Counted from the stretch's first letter, positions 7,447 to 14,966 are shown. The stretch: 34,059 bases of DNA from an uncultured Pigmentiphaga sp. (GCA_937891425.1 CALAGD010000035.1:1-34059); one strand, 5' to 3'. Program-made: numbers and translations. Notes: generated by a model from the letters alone, not told the origin.

Positions 7447-8391
7447 ATGACCACCCAGCAACAACAATCCGGACCCTTACGCCACTTCCTGCAGTTGCGC
7501 GACTTTACGCGCGAAGAACTCGAGTATCTATTCGATCGCACCCGGCTGCTCAAAGACCGGTTCAAGCGCTATCAGCCACACCATAGCCTGCACGACCGGA
7601 CCCTGGCCATGGTGTTCGAGAAAGCCAGCACACGTACCCGCGTATCGTTCGAAGCGGGCATGTACCAGCTCGGCGGTTCGGTCATCCATCTCACCACGGG
7701 CGACAGCCAGCTCGGACGCGCTGAACCCATCGAAGACACGGCGCGTGTGGTGTCACGCATGGTCGACCTCATCATGATCCGCACCTTCGAGCAGACCCGT
7801 CTCGAGCGGTTCGCCGCCCATTCGCGGGTGCCGGTCATCAATGGGCTGACCAACGAGTATCACCCCTGCCAGATCCTGGCCGACATCTACACCTGGATGG
7901 AGCACCGGGGCAGCATCACGGGCCGGACCGTCGCGTGGATCGGCGATGCCAACAACATGGCCTACACCTGGCTGCAGGCCGCCGAACTGTTCGACTTCAC
8001 CGTGCACGTGTCCGGCCCGACTGGCTACCGGCTCGATGAAGCGCGCATCGGCGACATCGATCCGCGCCACTACAAGCTGTTCGACGACCCTTATGAGGCC
8101 TGCAGCGGTGCTGATCTGGTCACCACCGACGTCTGGACCAGCATGGGTTTCGAGGAGGAGAATGAGGTACGCCGGAAGGCCTTCGCCAACTGGCAGGTGA
8201 ATGCTGAGATGATGGCCAAGGCGCGGCCAGATGCGCTCTTCATGCACTGCCTGCCCGCCCACCGCGGTGAAGAAGTCACCGCTGAAGTCATCGACGGGCC
8301 TCAGAGTGTCGTATGGGACGAGGCGGAAAACCGTCTGCATGTCCAGAAGGCCCTGATGGAGTTCCTCATCCTCGGCCGGCAGGACAACTGA
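7447..8391 (+). CDS. argF: Ornithine carbamoyltransferase
   Basis: ArgF condenses ornithine with carbamoyl phosphate to citrulline. The 314-residue protein has the carbamoyl phosphate-binding STRTR at residues 61–65, preceded by VFEKA. It also has the HPCQ motif in NGLTNEYHPCQILADIYTW, the ornithine-binding region DVWTSMG, and the catalytic cysteine in HCLPAHRGEE (H267, C268). All active-site motifs are intact, so it should be the anabolic enzyme. GGAG lies 7–8 bases before the ATG. With argD immediately upstream and argG 224 bases downstream, the window holds the enzymes from acetylornithine formation to argininosuccinate, apart from the deacetylation or acetyltransfer step. argH is not in the window. 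Confidence 0.97.
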   Translation: MTTQQQQSGPLRHFLQLRDFTREELEYLFDRTRLLKDRFKRYQPHHSLHDRTLAMVFEKASTRTRVSFEAGMYQLGGSVIHLTTGDSQLGRAEPIEDTARVVSRMVDLIMIRTFEQTRLERFAAHSRVPVINGLTNEYHPCQILADIYTWMEHRGSITGRTVAWIGDANNMAYTWLQAAELFDFTVHVSGPTGYRLDEARIGDIDPRHYKLFDDPYEACSGADLVTTDVWTSMGFEEENEVRRKAFANWQVNAEMMAKARPDALFMHCLPAHRGEEVTAEVIDGPQSVVWDEAENRLHVQKALMEFLILGRQDN

Positions 8392-8615
8392 GTGGTCTCC
8401 CGCAACCGCGAGGGCCAACGCCATGACAGGGACCTCACCCGGCACGCGTCCGCCTCGCGGGACACCGTTGCCGGGGACGACGGCCTACCCGCGCAAGGCC
8501 CTCCGGACAGCATCGTCAACGTTGTAAACTACGCAGGTTCCGGGTCGTCATCCATCCGAACGACCGCTCCAAGCCCGCCTTGGGTCGGCAACCCAAACAT
8601 CTTACGGATATCCCC
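8392..8615 (+). other. argF–argG intergenic region
   Basis: This 224-base stretch has no supported gene. A 75-codon frame crosses it but has no family likeness, no ribosome binding site and runs into the argG start. TAAACT at 8525–8530 is a possible -10 for argG, with no good -35. I see no clear terminator for argF, so argD–argF–argG may be read through with an extra internal promoter. Confidence 0.3.
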
Positions 8616-9842
8616 ATGAGCGAAGTAAAGAAAGTCGTCCTCGCCTATTCCGGCGGGCTCGATACCTCGGTCATTCTGAAGTGGCTTCAAGATACCTACC
8701 AGTGCGAAGTCATCACGTTCACTGCCGACATCGGCCAGGGTGATGAGCTGGAGCCCGCCCGAGCCAAGGCGCTGAAACTGGGTATCAGGCCCGAACACAT
8801 CTTCATTGAAGACCTGCGTGAAGAGTTCGTGCGTGATTTCGTGTTCCCCATGTTCCGCATGAACACCATTTACGAGGGAGAATACCTGCTCGGTACCTCG
8901 ATCGCCCGCCCGCTCATCGCGAAGCGGCAGATCGAAATCGCGCGCCAGGTCAACGCGGATGCCGTCTCTCACGGAGCTACCGGAAAGGGCAACGATCAGG
9001 TACGCTTCGAGCTCGCCTATTACGCGCTGGAACCCGGAATCAAGGTCATCGCGCCCTGGCGCGAGTGGGATCTCCTGTCCCGCGAGAAACTCCTGGCCTA
9101 TGCCGAGGCAGCCGGCATCGAGATTGAAATGAAGCACAAGCAGGGCGGCGCCCCCTACTCCATGGACGCCAACCTGCTGCACATCAGCTACGAGGGGCGT
9201 CATCTGGAAGATCCGAAGGCCGAAGCCGAGGAATCCATGTGGCGCTGGACGGTGTCGCCGGAAGCAGCGCCCGACACCTCCGAATACGTCGACCTCGAGT
9301 ACGAGCGGGGCGACATCGTGGCCATCAATGGCGAGCGCCTCTCCCCGGCTCAGGTGCTGACGCGCCTGAACGAGCTCGGCAGCCGCCATGGCATCGGCCG
9401 CCTCGACCTGGTAGAGAACCGATACGTGGGCATGAAGTCGCGGGGGTGTTACGAAACTCCCGGAGGCACGATCATGCTCAAGGCGCACCGCGCCATTGAG
9501 TCCATCACGCTCGATCGTGAGGTTGCCCACCTCAAGGACGACCTGATGCCACGATACGCCGCCCTCATCTACAACGGCTACTGGTGGTCACCCGAGCGCG
9601 TCGCGCTGCAAACGCTCATCGATCACACCCAGCAGAATGTGAATGGCTGGGTGCGCGTCAAGCTGTACAAGGGGAACGTGTACGTCGTCTCGCGCGACTC
9701 GGCCGACACGCTGTTCGACCAGAACATCGCAACGTTCGACGATGACGGTGGAGCCTACAATCAGGCCGACGCGGGCGGGTTCATCAAGTTGAACGCCCTT
9801 CGCCTGCGTATCGGCGAGCTTACGCGGCGCCGCAAGGGCTAA
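8616..9842 (+). CDS. argG: Argininosuccinate synthase
   Basis: ArgG joins citrulline and aspartate with ATP to form argininosuccinate. From the ATG at 8616 the protein has 408 residues, the length of the widespread type of about 400 residues and not the longer E. coli form. The N-type ATP pyrophosphatase loop is at residues 10–18 (AYSGGLDTS). ISHGATGKGNDQVRFE, the APWREW segment and the C-terminal tetramer region GGAYNQADAGGFIKL are also typical. The frame extends 12 codons upstream, but MSEVKKVVLAYSGG fits the family start, and a weak GGAT lies at 8606–8609. The gene ends in a strong intrinsic terminator, which closes the arginine block. Confidence 0.98.
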   Translation: MSEVKKVVLAYSGGLDTSVILKWLQDTYQCEVITFTADIGQGDELEPARAKALKLGIRPEHIFIEDLREEFVRDFVFPMFRMNTIYEGEYLLGTSIARPLIAKRQIEIARQVNADAVSHGATGKGNDQVRFELAYYALEPGIKVIAPWREWDLLSREKLLAYAEAAGIEIEMKHKQGGAPYSMDANLLHISYEGRHLEDPKAEAEESMWRWTVSPEAAPDTSEYVDLEYERGDIVAINGERLSPAQVLTRLNELGSRHGIGRLDLVENRYVGMKSRGCYETPGGTIMLKAHRAIESITLDREVAHLKDDLMPRYAALIYNGYWWSPERVALQTLIDHTQQNVNGWVRVKLYKGNVYVVSRDSADTLFDQNIATFDDDGGAYNQADAGGFIKLNALRLRIGELTRRRKG

Positions 9843-9848
9843 GTCTTC

Positions 9849-9867
9849 GCCCGGCCCGCGGCCGGGC
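9849..9867 (+). other. GC hairpin directly behind argG
   Basis: GCCCGGCC (9849–9856) and GGCCGGGC (9860–9867) form a perfect 8-bp stem with a three-base loop. It starts 7 bases after the argG stop and precedes the main terminator by 8 bases. It may protect the 3' end or support termination. Confidence 0.55.
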
Positions 9868-9875
9868 CATCCCGA

Positions 9876-9908
9876 CCCCATGGCACCTACGGTGCCATGG
9901 GGTTTTTT
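9876..9908 (+). terminator. Rho-independent terminator of argG
   Basis: CCCCATGGCACC (9876–9887) pairs perfectly with GGTGCCATGGGG (9891–9902) over a TAC loop and is followed by six T residues (9903–9908). This is a canonical strong intrinsic terminator. It isolates argG from the 72-residue protein gene downstream. Confidence 0.95.
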
Positions 9909-9970
9909 GTTGACCACAGCGGCAGTTTGCCAAAGCAGGGCTGACGCGGGAACAAGCAAGCAGACCAACA

Positions 9971-10062
9971 TAGGGTTTGTCCCTAGTTGACAACAAATCA
10001 ACAGCTCCTTTCAGAAAGCTTGCAACCGATTAGGGTTTTCCCTATAATTAGGGTTATCCCTA
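9971..10062. promoter_or_regulatory. Three TAGGG–N4/5–CCCTA inverted repeats (putative operators)
   Basis: Three copies of one palindromic element lie in front of the 72-residue protein gene. IR1 is TAGGGTTTGTCCCTA at 9971–9985 (spacer 5). IR2 is TAGGGTTTTCCCTA at 10031–10044 (spacer 4). IR3 is TAGGGTTATCCCTA at 10049–10062 (spacer 4). IR2 and IR3 start 18 bases apart and flank a perfect -10 box. IR1 lies about 60 bases further upstream. The arms are identical in all three, which argues for a dimeric DNA-binding protein acting at this promoter. I see no other copy in the window. Which regulator binds is unknown. Confidence 0.8.
10020..10048 (+). promoter_or_regulatory. Sigma70-type promoter of the 72-residue protein gene
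   Basis: TTGCAA (10020–10025) and a perfect TATAAT (10043–10048) are separated by 17 bases. IR2 occupies most of the spacer and touches the -10. IR3 (10049–10062) covers the expected transcription start near 10055. This geometry is typical of steric repression. A second consensus-like -35, TTGACA at 9987–9992, has no usable -10 at normal distance. Confidence 0.8.
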
Positions 10063-10094
10063 GTGCAGTACATCACCTCTCAAGGAGTCCCGCA

Positions 10095-10313
10095 ATGGCC
10101 GCCACCACTTATATCCCCCAAGACGCTCGCCTGACTGACGAAACGGAACGCACGCTCGTGCGTGAGTTCGCCCTGCAACAGGAGCGCATCGACGCCATCA
10201 ACGAAGCCTATCAAGGGCTCTGCAAGGCTGCAGCCGGACTGTATCGACTGTTCGTTGAAGTGCGTGCCCAGATCGTCGCGGCACGCGCAAATCCCGTTCA
10301 CATTGGACGTTAA
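10095..10313 (+). CDS. Hypothetical protein, 72 residues
   Basis: I do not recognise this protein. It has 72 residues with no signal peptide, no membrane segment and one cysteine (C43). The sequence begins MAATTYIPQD and then looks largely helical and amphipathic from about residue 13 to 64, with many Arg, Glu and Ala (for example TLVREFALQQERIDAINEAY). The start is decided by a perfect AAGGAG (10082–10087) 7 bases before the ATG; the frame itself reaches further up. It is a stand-alone transcription unit: a strong terminator lies upstream, its own near-consensus promoter sits inside three inverted repeats, and a hairpin with a T-run lies downstream at 10438–10465. The good translation and transcription signals argue it is real and tightly controlled. 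Small regulatory or structural proteins are possible, but no function is supported. Confidence 0.8.
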   Translation: MAATTYIPQDARLTDETERTLVREFALQQERIDAINEAYQGLCKAAAGLYRLFVEVRAQIVAARANPVHIGR

Positions 10314-10338
10314 TAGGGTCGATTTACTGCATTAAACA

Positions 10339-10371
10339 GCGGAAAGGGGTCTGGTCTCCGCCCCTTTTCGC
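10339..10371 (+). other. Stable hairpin in the 3' region of the 72-residue protein gene
   Basis: GCGGAAAGGGG (10339–10349) pairs with CCCCTTTTCGC (10361–10371), eleven pairs with one G·T wobble around an 11-base loop. The T residues lie inside the stem and no T-run follows. It is either an unusual terminator or a folded 3' untranslated segment ahead of the next hairpin. Confidence 0.5.
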
Positions 10372-10437
10372 CAGCTGTTCCCATTCCGGCCGCTGTTCGT
10401 TTCTCTTTTCTGTTTTTCTCCTCCGATCTCCTCATTG

Positions 10438-10465
10438 GCTCGAGTACTCCTCGAGCTCGTTTTTT
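10438..10465 (+). terminator. Probable intrinsic terminator of the 72-residue protein gene
   Basis: GCTCGAG (10438–10444) and CTCGAGC (10450–10456) form a 7-bp stem with a TACTC loop. Three bases later comes a run of six T (10460–10465). The short offset of the T-run makes it somewhat weaker than the argG terminator. Confidence 0.65.
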
Positions 10466-10633
10466 GCCTGCTCCCGCCAACGTGGCCGCCTGCGCCACCC
10501 GGGACCTGCCGTGGCGACACACCACTTGCACAGCAACCGACGTAGTGTTGTAGTCTACGTTGCGGAAACATGGGCGCATGTCGCAGCCTGTTGCGCGACC
10601 CTCCCGCGCGCCATGTCATGTCACGGAGACATC

Positions 10634-11662
10634 ATGCACGCACCTACCTCAGATTCTGGGCAAGCTGCCACTTCTTCCACGGCCACCGGCTCTCATGCTG
10701 CTGCGCCATATCAGATGCGCCCTCTAGGTCGCTCGGGCCTGTACACGGCCCCGCTCGCCTTTGGCAGCAACGTTTTCGGCTGGACCGTCAAGGACCAGCA
10801 GACCGCGAACAACCTGCTGGATGCCTTTGTCGACTCCGGTCTCAACCTGATCGACACGGCCGACGTCTACTCGTACTGGGCTCCGGGCAATCGCGGCGGC
10901 GAATCGGAGACCGTCATCGGCCACTGGCTACGGCAGAGCGGCAAACGCGACCGCGTCCTGATTGCCACCAAAGTGGGCAAGCCCATGGGTGAAAACCGCA
11001 AGGGGCTGTCGCCTGCGTATATTCGCCAGGCCGTGGAAGACTCGTTGCGACGTCTGCAGATCGATTGCATCGACCTGTACCAATCGCACGAGGATGACCC
11101 CACCGTACCGCTCGAAGATACCCTGGGTGAATTCCAGCGGCTGATCGATGCCGGCAAGGTGCGCGCCATCGGCGCGTCAAACTATTCGGCCGCGCGGTTG
11201 CGCGAAGCGCTGGAAACAAGCGAACGCTGCGGGCTGGCCCGCTACGAGACGATACAGCCTGAATACAACCTGTACGCGCGCCAGGAATACGAGACGCAAC
11301 TTGAACCGGTGGTGCGCGAACACGGGCTGGGCGTCATCACCTTCTACCCGCTTGCAAGCGGGTTTCTCACGGGCAAGTACCGCAGCGAGGAGGACATTGC
11401 CAAGAGCCCCCGGGGCGCCGCCATCAAGCAGAAGTACTTCAATGATCGCGGGTTCCGCATCCTGAACGCCCTCGACAACGTGGCCGCGCGTTACCGTGCA
11501 ACCCCGGTACAGATCGCGCTCGCCTGGCAAATGGCCCGCCCGGGGATTAGCGCCCCGTTGGCCAGTGCCACGTCGGTCGTCCAGCTCGAAGAACTGATGG
11601 GGGCAACCCGGATCAGCCTTGACGCCGAGGCGATGGAAGAGCTCAACGCCGCAAGCACCTGA
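10634..11662 (+). CDS. Aldo/keto reductase
   Basis: An NADPH-dependent aldo/keto reductase of 342 residues with the usual (alpha/beta)8 barrel pattern. The catalytic tetrad is visible: D74 and Y79 in LIDTADVYSYW, K113 in IATKVGKPM and H152 in LYQSHEDD. The cofactor-binding C-terminal part includes AIGASNYSA and IALAWQMARPGISAPLASA, as in the YajO/Tas-like family that reduces aldehydes; the natural substrate is not predictable. I chose ATG 10634 because GGAG sits 5 bases upstream. This adds about 27 Ala/Ser/Thr/His-rich residues before the barrel, and a later ATG at residue 28 lacks a ribosome binding site. It is monocistronic, in front of a shared terminator and convergent with rnr. Confidence 0.92.
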   Translation: MHAPTSDSGQAATSSTATGSHAAAPYQMRPLGRSGLYTAPLAFGSNVFGWTVKDQQTANNLLDAFVDSGLNLIDTADVYSYWAPGNRGGESETVIGHWLRQSGKRDRVLIATKVGKPMGENRKGLSPAYIRQAVEDSLRRLQIDCIDLYQSHEDDPTVPLEDTLGEFQRLIDAGKVRAIGASNYSAARLREALETSERCGLARYETIQPEYNLYARQEYETQLEPVVREHGLGVITFYPLASGFLTGKYRSEEDIAKSPRGAAIKQKYFNDRGFRILNALDNVAARYRATPVQIALAWQMARPGISAPLASATSVVQLEELMGATRISLDAEAMEELNAAST

Positions 11663-11693
11663 AGCCATCTGTTGCATGGCGGCAGCCCCCTGT

Positions 11694-11713
11694 GGCCCTG
11701 ACCCGGGGGCTCT
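11694..11713. terminator. Terminator between the aldo/keto reductase and rnr
   Basis: AGCCCCC (11694–11700) and GGGGGCT (11705–11711) form a stem that is followed by CTTT on the plus strand. It lies 30 bases behind the reductase and directly at the stop of the convergent rnr gene, so it may serve both genes; the T-run is short. Confidence 0.6.
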
Positions 11714-11714
11714 T

Positions 11715-14204
11715 TCAGTTGCGCCGTTTTCTGGCCGTCCTGGCCGCCTTGCGCACCTTCACTTCACGCGTTGCCTGCCGTGCGACCGTACGTCGCGCCT
11801 TGGCAGGCGTTTTCCTGTCGGATATCTTCTTGCCCGGTCGTTCCGGCGCGCCCACGGTACCGGCTGGCGCCCGCGGCATTTCCACGAGCGACCCGAGGCG
11901 AGCTGCCGGCGCCTCGGTGCGGACACGGCCAGCCCGCCGGACCGACTTGTCGAGCTGGAACTCGAGCCGGCGCGCCTCAAGATCGACGCGCGCCACCTGC
12001 ACTACCACCTTGTCCATGAGCCGGTAGCGCGTGCCGGTGCGCTCGCCCCGCAGCTCGTTCACGCCTTCGTGGTACTGGAAATAGTCAGTGCCAAGTTCCG
12101 AGATGTGCACCATGCCTTCGACGTACAGCTCGTCCAGGGTCACAAAAATGCCGAATGGCGCCACCCCGGTGATGGTTCCGGTAAATGTTTCTCCCACGCG
12201 CTCGCGCATGTACCAGGCCTTCAGCCATGCCTCCACATCGCGCGATGCCTCGTCTGCACGACGCTCATGGGCGGAACAGAGCATGCCGAGCCGTTCCCAG
12301 ACATCAAGCTCGGCATCCTTGTCGGGCAGGCCGCCACCACGTCGCAACTCCTCTGACAGCACCGGTACGTAGCGGCTACCCGCCAGCAGGTGCTTGATGA
12401 CGCGGTGCGTAAGCAGATCGGGATAACGGCGGATGGGCGACGTGAAGTGCGTATAGGCGCCGTAAGCGAGACCGAAGTGCCCGACGTTGTCAGGGCTGTA
12501 CTGCGCCTGCTGCATCGAACGCAGGCACATGGTTTCGATGAGGTTGATGTCGGGGCGGCCCTGGGCCTGCTCAAGCAGCTTCATGTAGTCGGCCGCTGAC
12601 GGATTTTCTCCGCCACCCAACGAGAGACCCAGCGTGCGCAGATAGTGACGCAGGTTCTCAAGTTTTTCCTCGGTCGGCCCTTCATGTACACGGTACAGGC
12701 CGGGATGGCGGCTGCGCTGCATGAAATCGGCCGCGCAGGTATTCGCGACCAGCATGCACTCTTCAATCAGGCGGTGGGCATCATTGCGCACGTAAGGCAC
12801 AATGCGCTCGATACGACCCTCTTCATCGCAGACGATACGGGTTTCGACCGTATTGAAATCCACGGCGCCGCGCTGCTTGCGCGCGCTATCGAGCAGCTGG
12901 TAGAGCTCGTAGAGTGATGTCACCAGGGGCTGGATCGCCGCCGGCAGGGGTTCTTCGTCGAGCGGTCCGAGCACAGGTCCGGTCTGCCCGGACAGAAAGC
13001 GCCAGACCTGTTCATATGTGGTTCGCGCATGCGAGCGAATGACTGCGGGATAGAACTGGTAGGCGGTCACCTGGCCCGCCTGCTCGCCCTGCGCCGGTAT
13101 GACCATGTCGCACACCAGCACGAGCCGTTCGACGTGCGGGTTCAACGAGCACAGCCCGTTCGACAGTGCCTCAGGCAGCATGGGGATTACGCGGCGCGGG
13201 AAGTACACGCTGGTGCCGCGCTCGGCCGCGTCGCGATCCAGCGGCGAGCCGCTCAGTACATAATGGCTGACGTCGGCGATTGCGACGAGCAGGCGCCAGC
13301 CAGGTCGCTTGCGTGATGCCGTGCCGAGCTCAACCGGTTCGCAGTAAACGGCATCGTCGAAGTCCCGCGCGTCGGCACCATCTATCGTAATGAACGGGAT
13401 GTCGGTGAGATCCAGACGGCCGGTCCAGTCGGACTTGCGCACCCGTTTGGGTAGCTTCCCAACCTGCCGCAAGGCCTCGGGCGAAAAATCGTGCGGGACA
13501 CCAAACTTGCGTACCGCGATCTCCACTTCCATGCCGGGATCGTCGATTTCACCCAACACTTCCACGACCCGCCCGATAGGCTGGGTGTGGCGGGTGGGCT
13601 GCGCCACGATCTCCACCGTGACGACCTGGCCGGGTTTCGCCTCGCCGGTGTCGCCGGGCGGCACGAGGATGTCGTGCTTGATACGCTGGTCTTCAGGTAC
13701 GACCAGGTCGATCCCCTGCTCGCGGATGAACCGTCCGACCAGACGGTCGGTGCGACGTTCGATGACCTCGACGATCTGTCCCTCGGGCTTGCCCCGATAT
13801 TCGCCGGTCTGGCGCACCAGCACCCGATCGCCATGCAACACCTTCAGCATTTCCCGGGGAGACAGGAATATGTCGGGGCCGCCATCATCACGGATGAGAA
13901 ACCCGAACCCGTCACGATGCCCCTGCACCGTGCCCGGAATGAATTCCAGCTTCGAAGTCAGCAGGATCTGTCCCTTGCGGTTAAGGAACAGCTGTCCGTC
14001 GCGTTCCATCGCCGCGAGCCGCCGCTCGAAGCCAACGCGTGTGCTCTCACGCACGACCCCCAGGCGATCAGCCAGCTCCTCTGGCGTGAGTGGTCGGGTG
14101 CTTTCGCGCAAATGTTGCAAAATTGCCTCTCGTGTGGGCACATCCGGATCGTACGGCACCGCACCCGTTTCGAGGGACTTGTTCTTGTGTGGTCTAGTTG
14201 CCAA
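11715..14204 (-). CDS. rnr: Ribonuclease R
   Basis: RNase R is a processive 3'-to-5' exoribonuclease that degrades structured RNA and takes part in RNA quality control and ribosome maturation. The protein has 829 residues, full length for the family. An N-terminal winged-helix segment (about 22–85) is followed by cold-shock OB folds (about 86–230). The RNB catalytic domain has the magnesium-binding aspartates D275, D281, D283 and D284 in IDGADARDFDDAVY and the YTHFTSPIRRYPDL motif. The S1 domain starts at GETFTGTITGVAPFGIFV, and a long Lys/Arg-rich tail ends the protein. The best start is a TTG at 14204. Its ribosome binding site is weak (AGAGAAT about 10 bases upstream), which suggests low or regulated expression. 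No rlmB follows, as it does in many relatives. Confidence 0.96.
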   Translation of the reverse strand: MATRPHKNKSLETGAVPYDPDVPTREAILQHLRESTRPLTPEELADRLGVVRESTRVGFERRLAAMERDGQLFLNRKGQILLTSKLEFIPGTVQGHRDGFGFLIRDDGGPDIFLSPREMLKVLHGDRVLVRQTGEYRGKPEGQIVEVIERRTDRLVGRFIREQGIDLVVPEDQRIKHDILVPPGDTGEAKPGQVVTVEIVAQPTRHTQPIGRVVEVLGEIDDPGMEVEIAVRKFGVPHDFSPEALRQVGKLPKRVRKSDWTGRLDLTDIPFITIDGADARDFDDAVYCEPVELGTASRKRPGWRLLVAIADVSHYVLSGSPLDRDAAERGTSVYFPRRVIPMLPEALSNGLCSLNPHVERLVLVCDMVIPAQGEQAGQVTAYQFYPAVIRSHARTTYEQVWRFLSGQTGPVLGPLDEEPLPAAIQPLVTSLYELYQLLDSARKQRGAVDFNTVETRIVCDEEGRIERIVPYVRNDAHRLIEECMLVANTCAADFMQRSRHPGLYRVHEGPTEEKLENLRHYLRTLGLSLGGGENPSAADYMKLLEQAQGRPDINLIETMCLRSMQQAQYSPDNVGHFGLAYGAYTHFTSPIRRYPDLLTHRVIKHLLAGSRYVPVLSEELRRGGGLPDKDAELDVWERLGMLCSAHERRADEASRDVEAWLKAWYMRERVGETFTGTITGVAPFGIFVTLDELYVEGMVHISELGTDYFQYHEGVNELRGERTGTRYRLMDKVVVQVARVDLEARRLEFQLDKSVRRAGRVRTEAPAARLGSLVEMPRAPAGTVGAPERPGKKISDRKTPAKARRTVARQATREVKVRKAARTARKRRN

Positions 14205-14334
14205 AACTCAAAATTCTCTATAAAATTCTTTTTCTCTACAGCAATCGCAATATTTCGCGAAGGTTGTATAGCATACCGTGAAAGGCGAACGGTTGCTTGG
14301 TTTTTTCAAACCAAATTTTAACTGGCCTTTGCGG
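14205..14334. other. AT-rich divergent region between rnr and tRNA-Leu
   Basis: This stretch is much more AT-rich than the rest of the window. A perfect TTGGTTT (14297–14303) / AAACCAA (14308–14314) hairpin lies in it. It should hold the rnr promoter on the minus strand, but I cannot name its hexamers with confidence. Confidence 0.35.
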
Positions 14335-14364
14335 TTGATTTGGTAGTACGATCAAGTATATAAT
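14335..14364 (+). promoter_or_regulatory. Promoter of tRNA-Leu
   Basis: TTGATT (14335–14340) and a perfect TATAAT (14359–14364) are 18 bases apart, 23 bases ahead of the mature tRNA 5' end. This is a strong stable-RNA-type promoter. Confidence 0.8.
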
Positions 14365-14387
14365 TCTTGGTTGTATTCCAGTCCGAA

Positions 14388-14472
<85 letters not shown>

Positions 14473-14483
14473 AAGAATTCCCA

Positions 14484-14511
14484 AGCCCCTGATTCTCATC
14501 AGGGGCTTTTT
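14484..14511 (+). terminator. Terminator of tRNA-Leu
   Basis: AGCCCCTGAT (14484–14493) pairs perfectly with ATCAGGGGCT (14498–14507) over a TCTC loop, and T residues follow to 14511. A canonical intrinsic terminator 12 bases behind the tRNA. Confidence 0.93.
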
Positions 14512-14591
14512 ACATCAGGGCGCCGCCGGACCTGCTCGCGCTTCCAAATTGGTGGCCTGCCCTGCGTGCCCTTGCACCTCAAGTTTCAAAC

Positions 14592-14620
14592 TTGCTCGTT
14601 GCACCCAGGCACGATAAAAT
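14592..14620 (+). promoter_or_regulatory. Promoter of rpsT
   Basis: TTGCTC (14592–14597) and TAAAAT (14615–14620) are 17 bases apart, about 38 bases ahead of the rpsT start. Expected for a strongly expressed ribosomal protein gene. Confidence 0.7.
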
Positions 14621-14657
14621 ACTTTGCTTTGCATTTACACTTTGCCACCGGGTACAC

Positions 14658-14930
14658 ATGGCCAACACAGCACAAGCTCGCAAGCGCGCCCGCCAGGCTG
14701 CTGCTCGCAATAAACACAATTCCAGCCTGCGTTCTATGTATCGTACGTACATCAAGCGTGTACGTCAGGCAATCGCTGCAGGCGATCAGGCTGCTGCCAA
14801 TGAAGTATTCCGCAAGGCCTCCAGCGTGATTGATCGCGTTGCTGACAAGAACATCATTCACAAGAACAAGGCTGCTCGCCACAAGAGCCGTCTTGCTCAA
14901 GCCATCAAGGCCATGGCAGCCAGCGCCTGA
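14658..14930 (+). CDS. rpsT: 30S ribosomal protein S20
   Basis: S20 binds 16S rRNA early in assembly of the small subunit. The 90-residue protein is very basic and begins MANTAQARKRARQAAARNKHN, the standard S20 start, with further family blocks SMYRTYIKRVRQAI and NIIHKNKAARHKSRLAQ. The frame continues 22 codons upstream, but ATG 14658 matches the family N-terminus. The ribosome binding site is poor (CCGGG about 6 bases upstream). This fits the known weak initiation of rpsT in E. coli, where S20 represses its own translation; autoregulation here is inference. It has its own promoter and a folded terminator and is not in an operon. Confidence 0.98.
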   Translation: MANTAQARKRARQAAARNKHNSSLRSMYRTYIKRVRQAIAAGDQAAANEVFRKASSVIDRVADKNIIHKNKAARHKSRLAQAIKAMAASA

Positions 14931-14966
14931 CGAACACGGCCTTCCTGCCTTTATTCAGCAGTACCG

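Larger units (their letters stand above)
10314..10633 (+). other. 320-base intergenic region between the 72-residue protein gene and the aldo/keto reductase
   Basis: No gene is supported here. The region holds a hairpin (10339–10371), a probable terminator (10438–10465) and an imperfect inverted repeat ACGTAG–N9–CTACGT (10540–10545 and 10555–10560), extended by GCAAC and TTGC flanks, about 75–95 bases before the aldo/keto reductase. That repeat could be an operator for the reductase gene. Promoter hexamers around it (TTGCAC 10526–10531, TAGTCT 10551–10556) are weak and badly spaced. Confidence 0.4.

Noticed and set aside
8392..8619. 75-codon frame between argF and argG
   Set aside because: No ribosome binding site, no family likeness, and it runs over the argG start.
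10049..10062. Resemblance of TAGGGTTATCCCTA to the I-SceI homing site
   Set aside because: Only the TAGG core is shared; the element is palindromic and present in three copies at a promoter, so an operator explains it better.
9971..10062. Possible CRISPR-like or direct repeat array
   Set aside because: Only three short palindromes at uneven distance, no spacers of uniform size and no cas genes.
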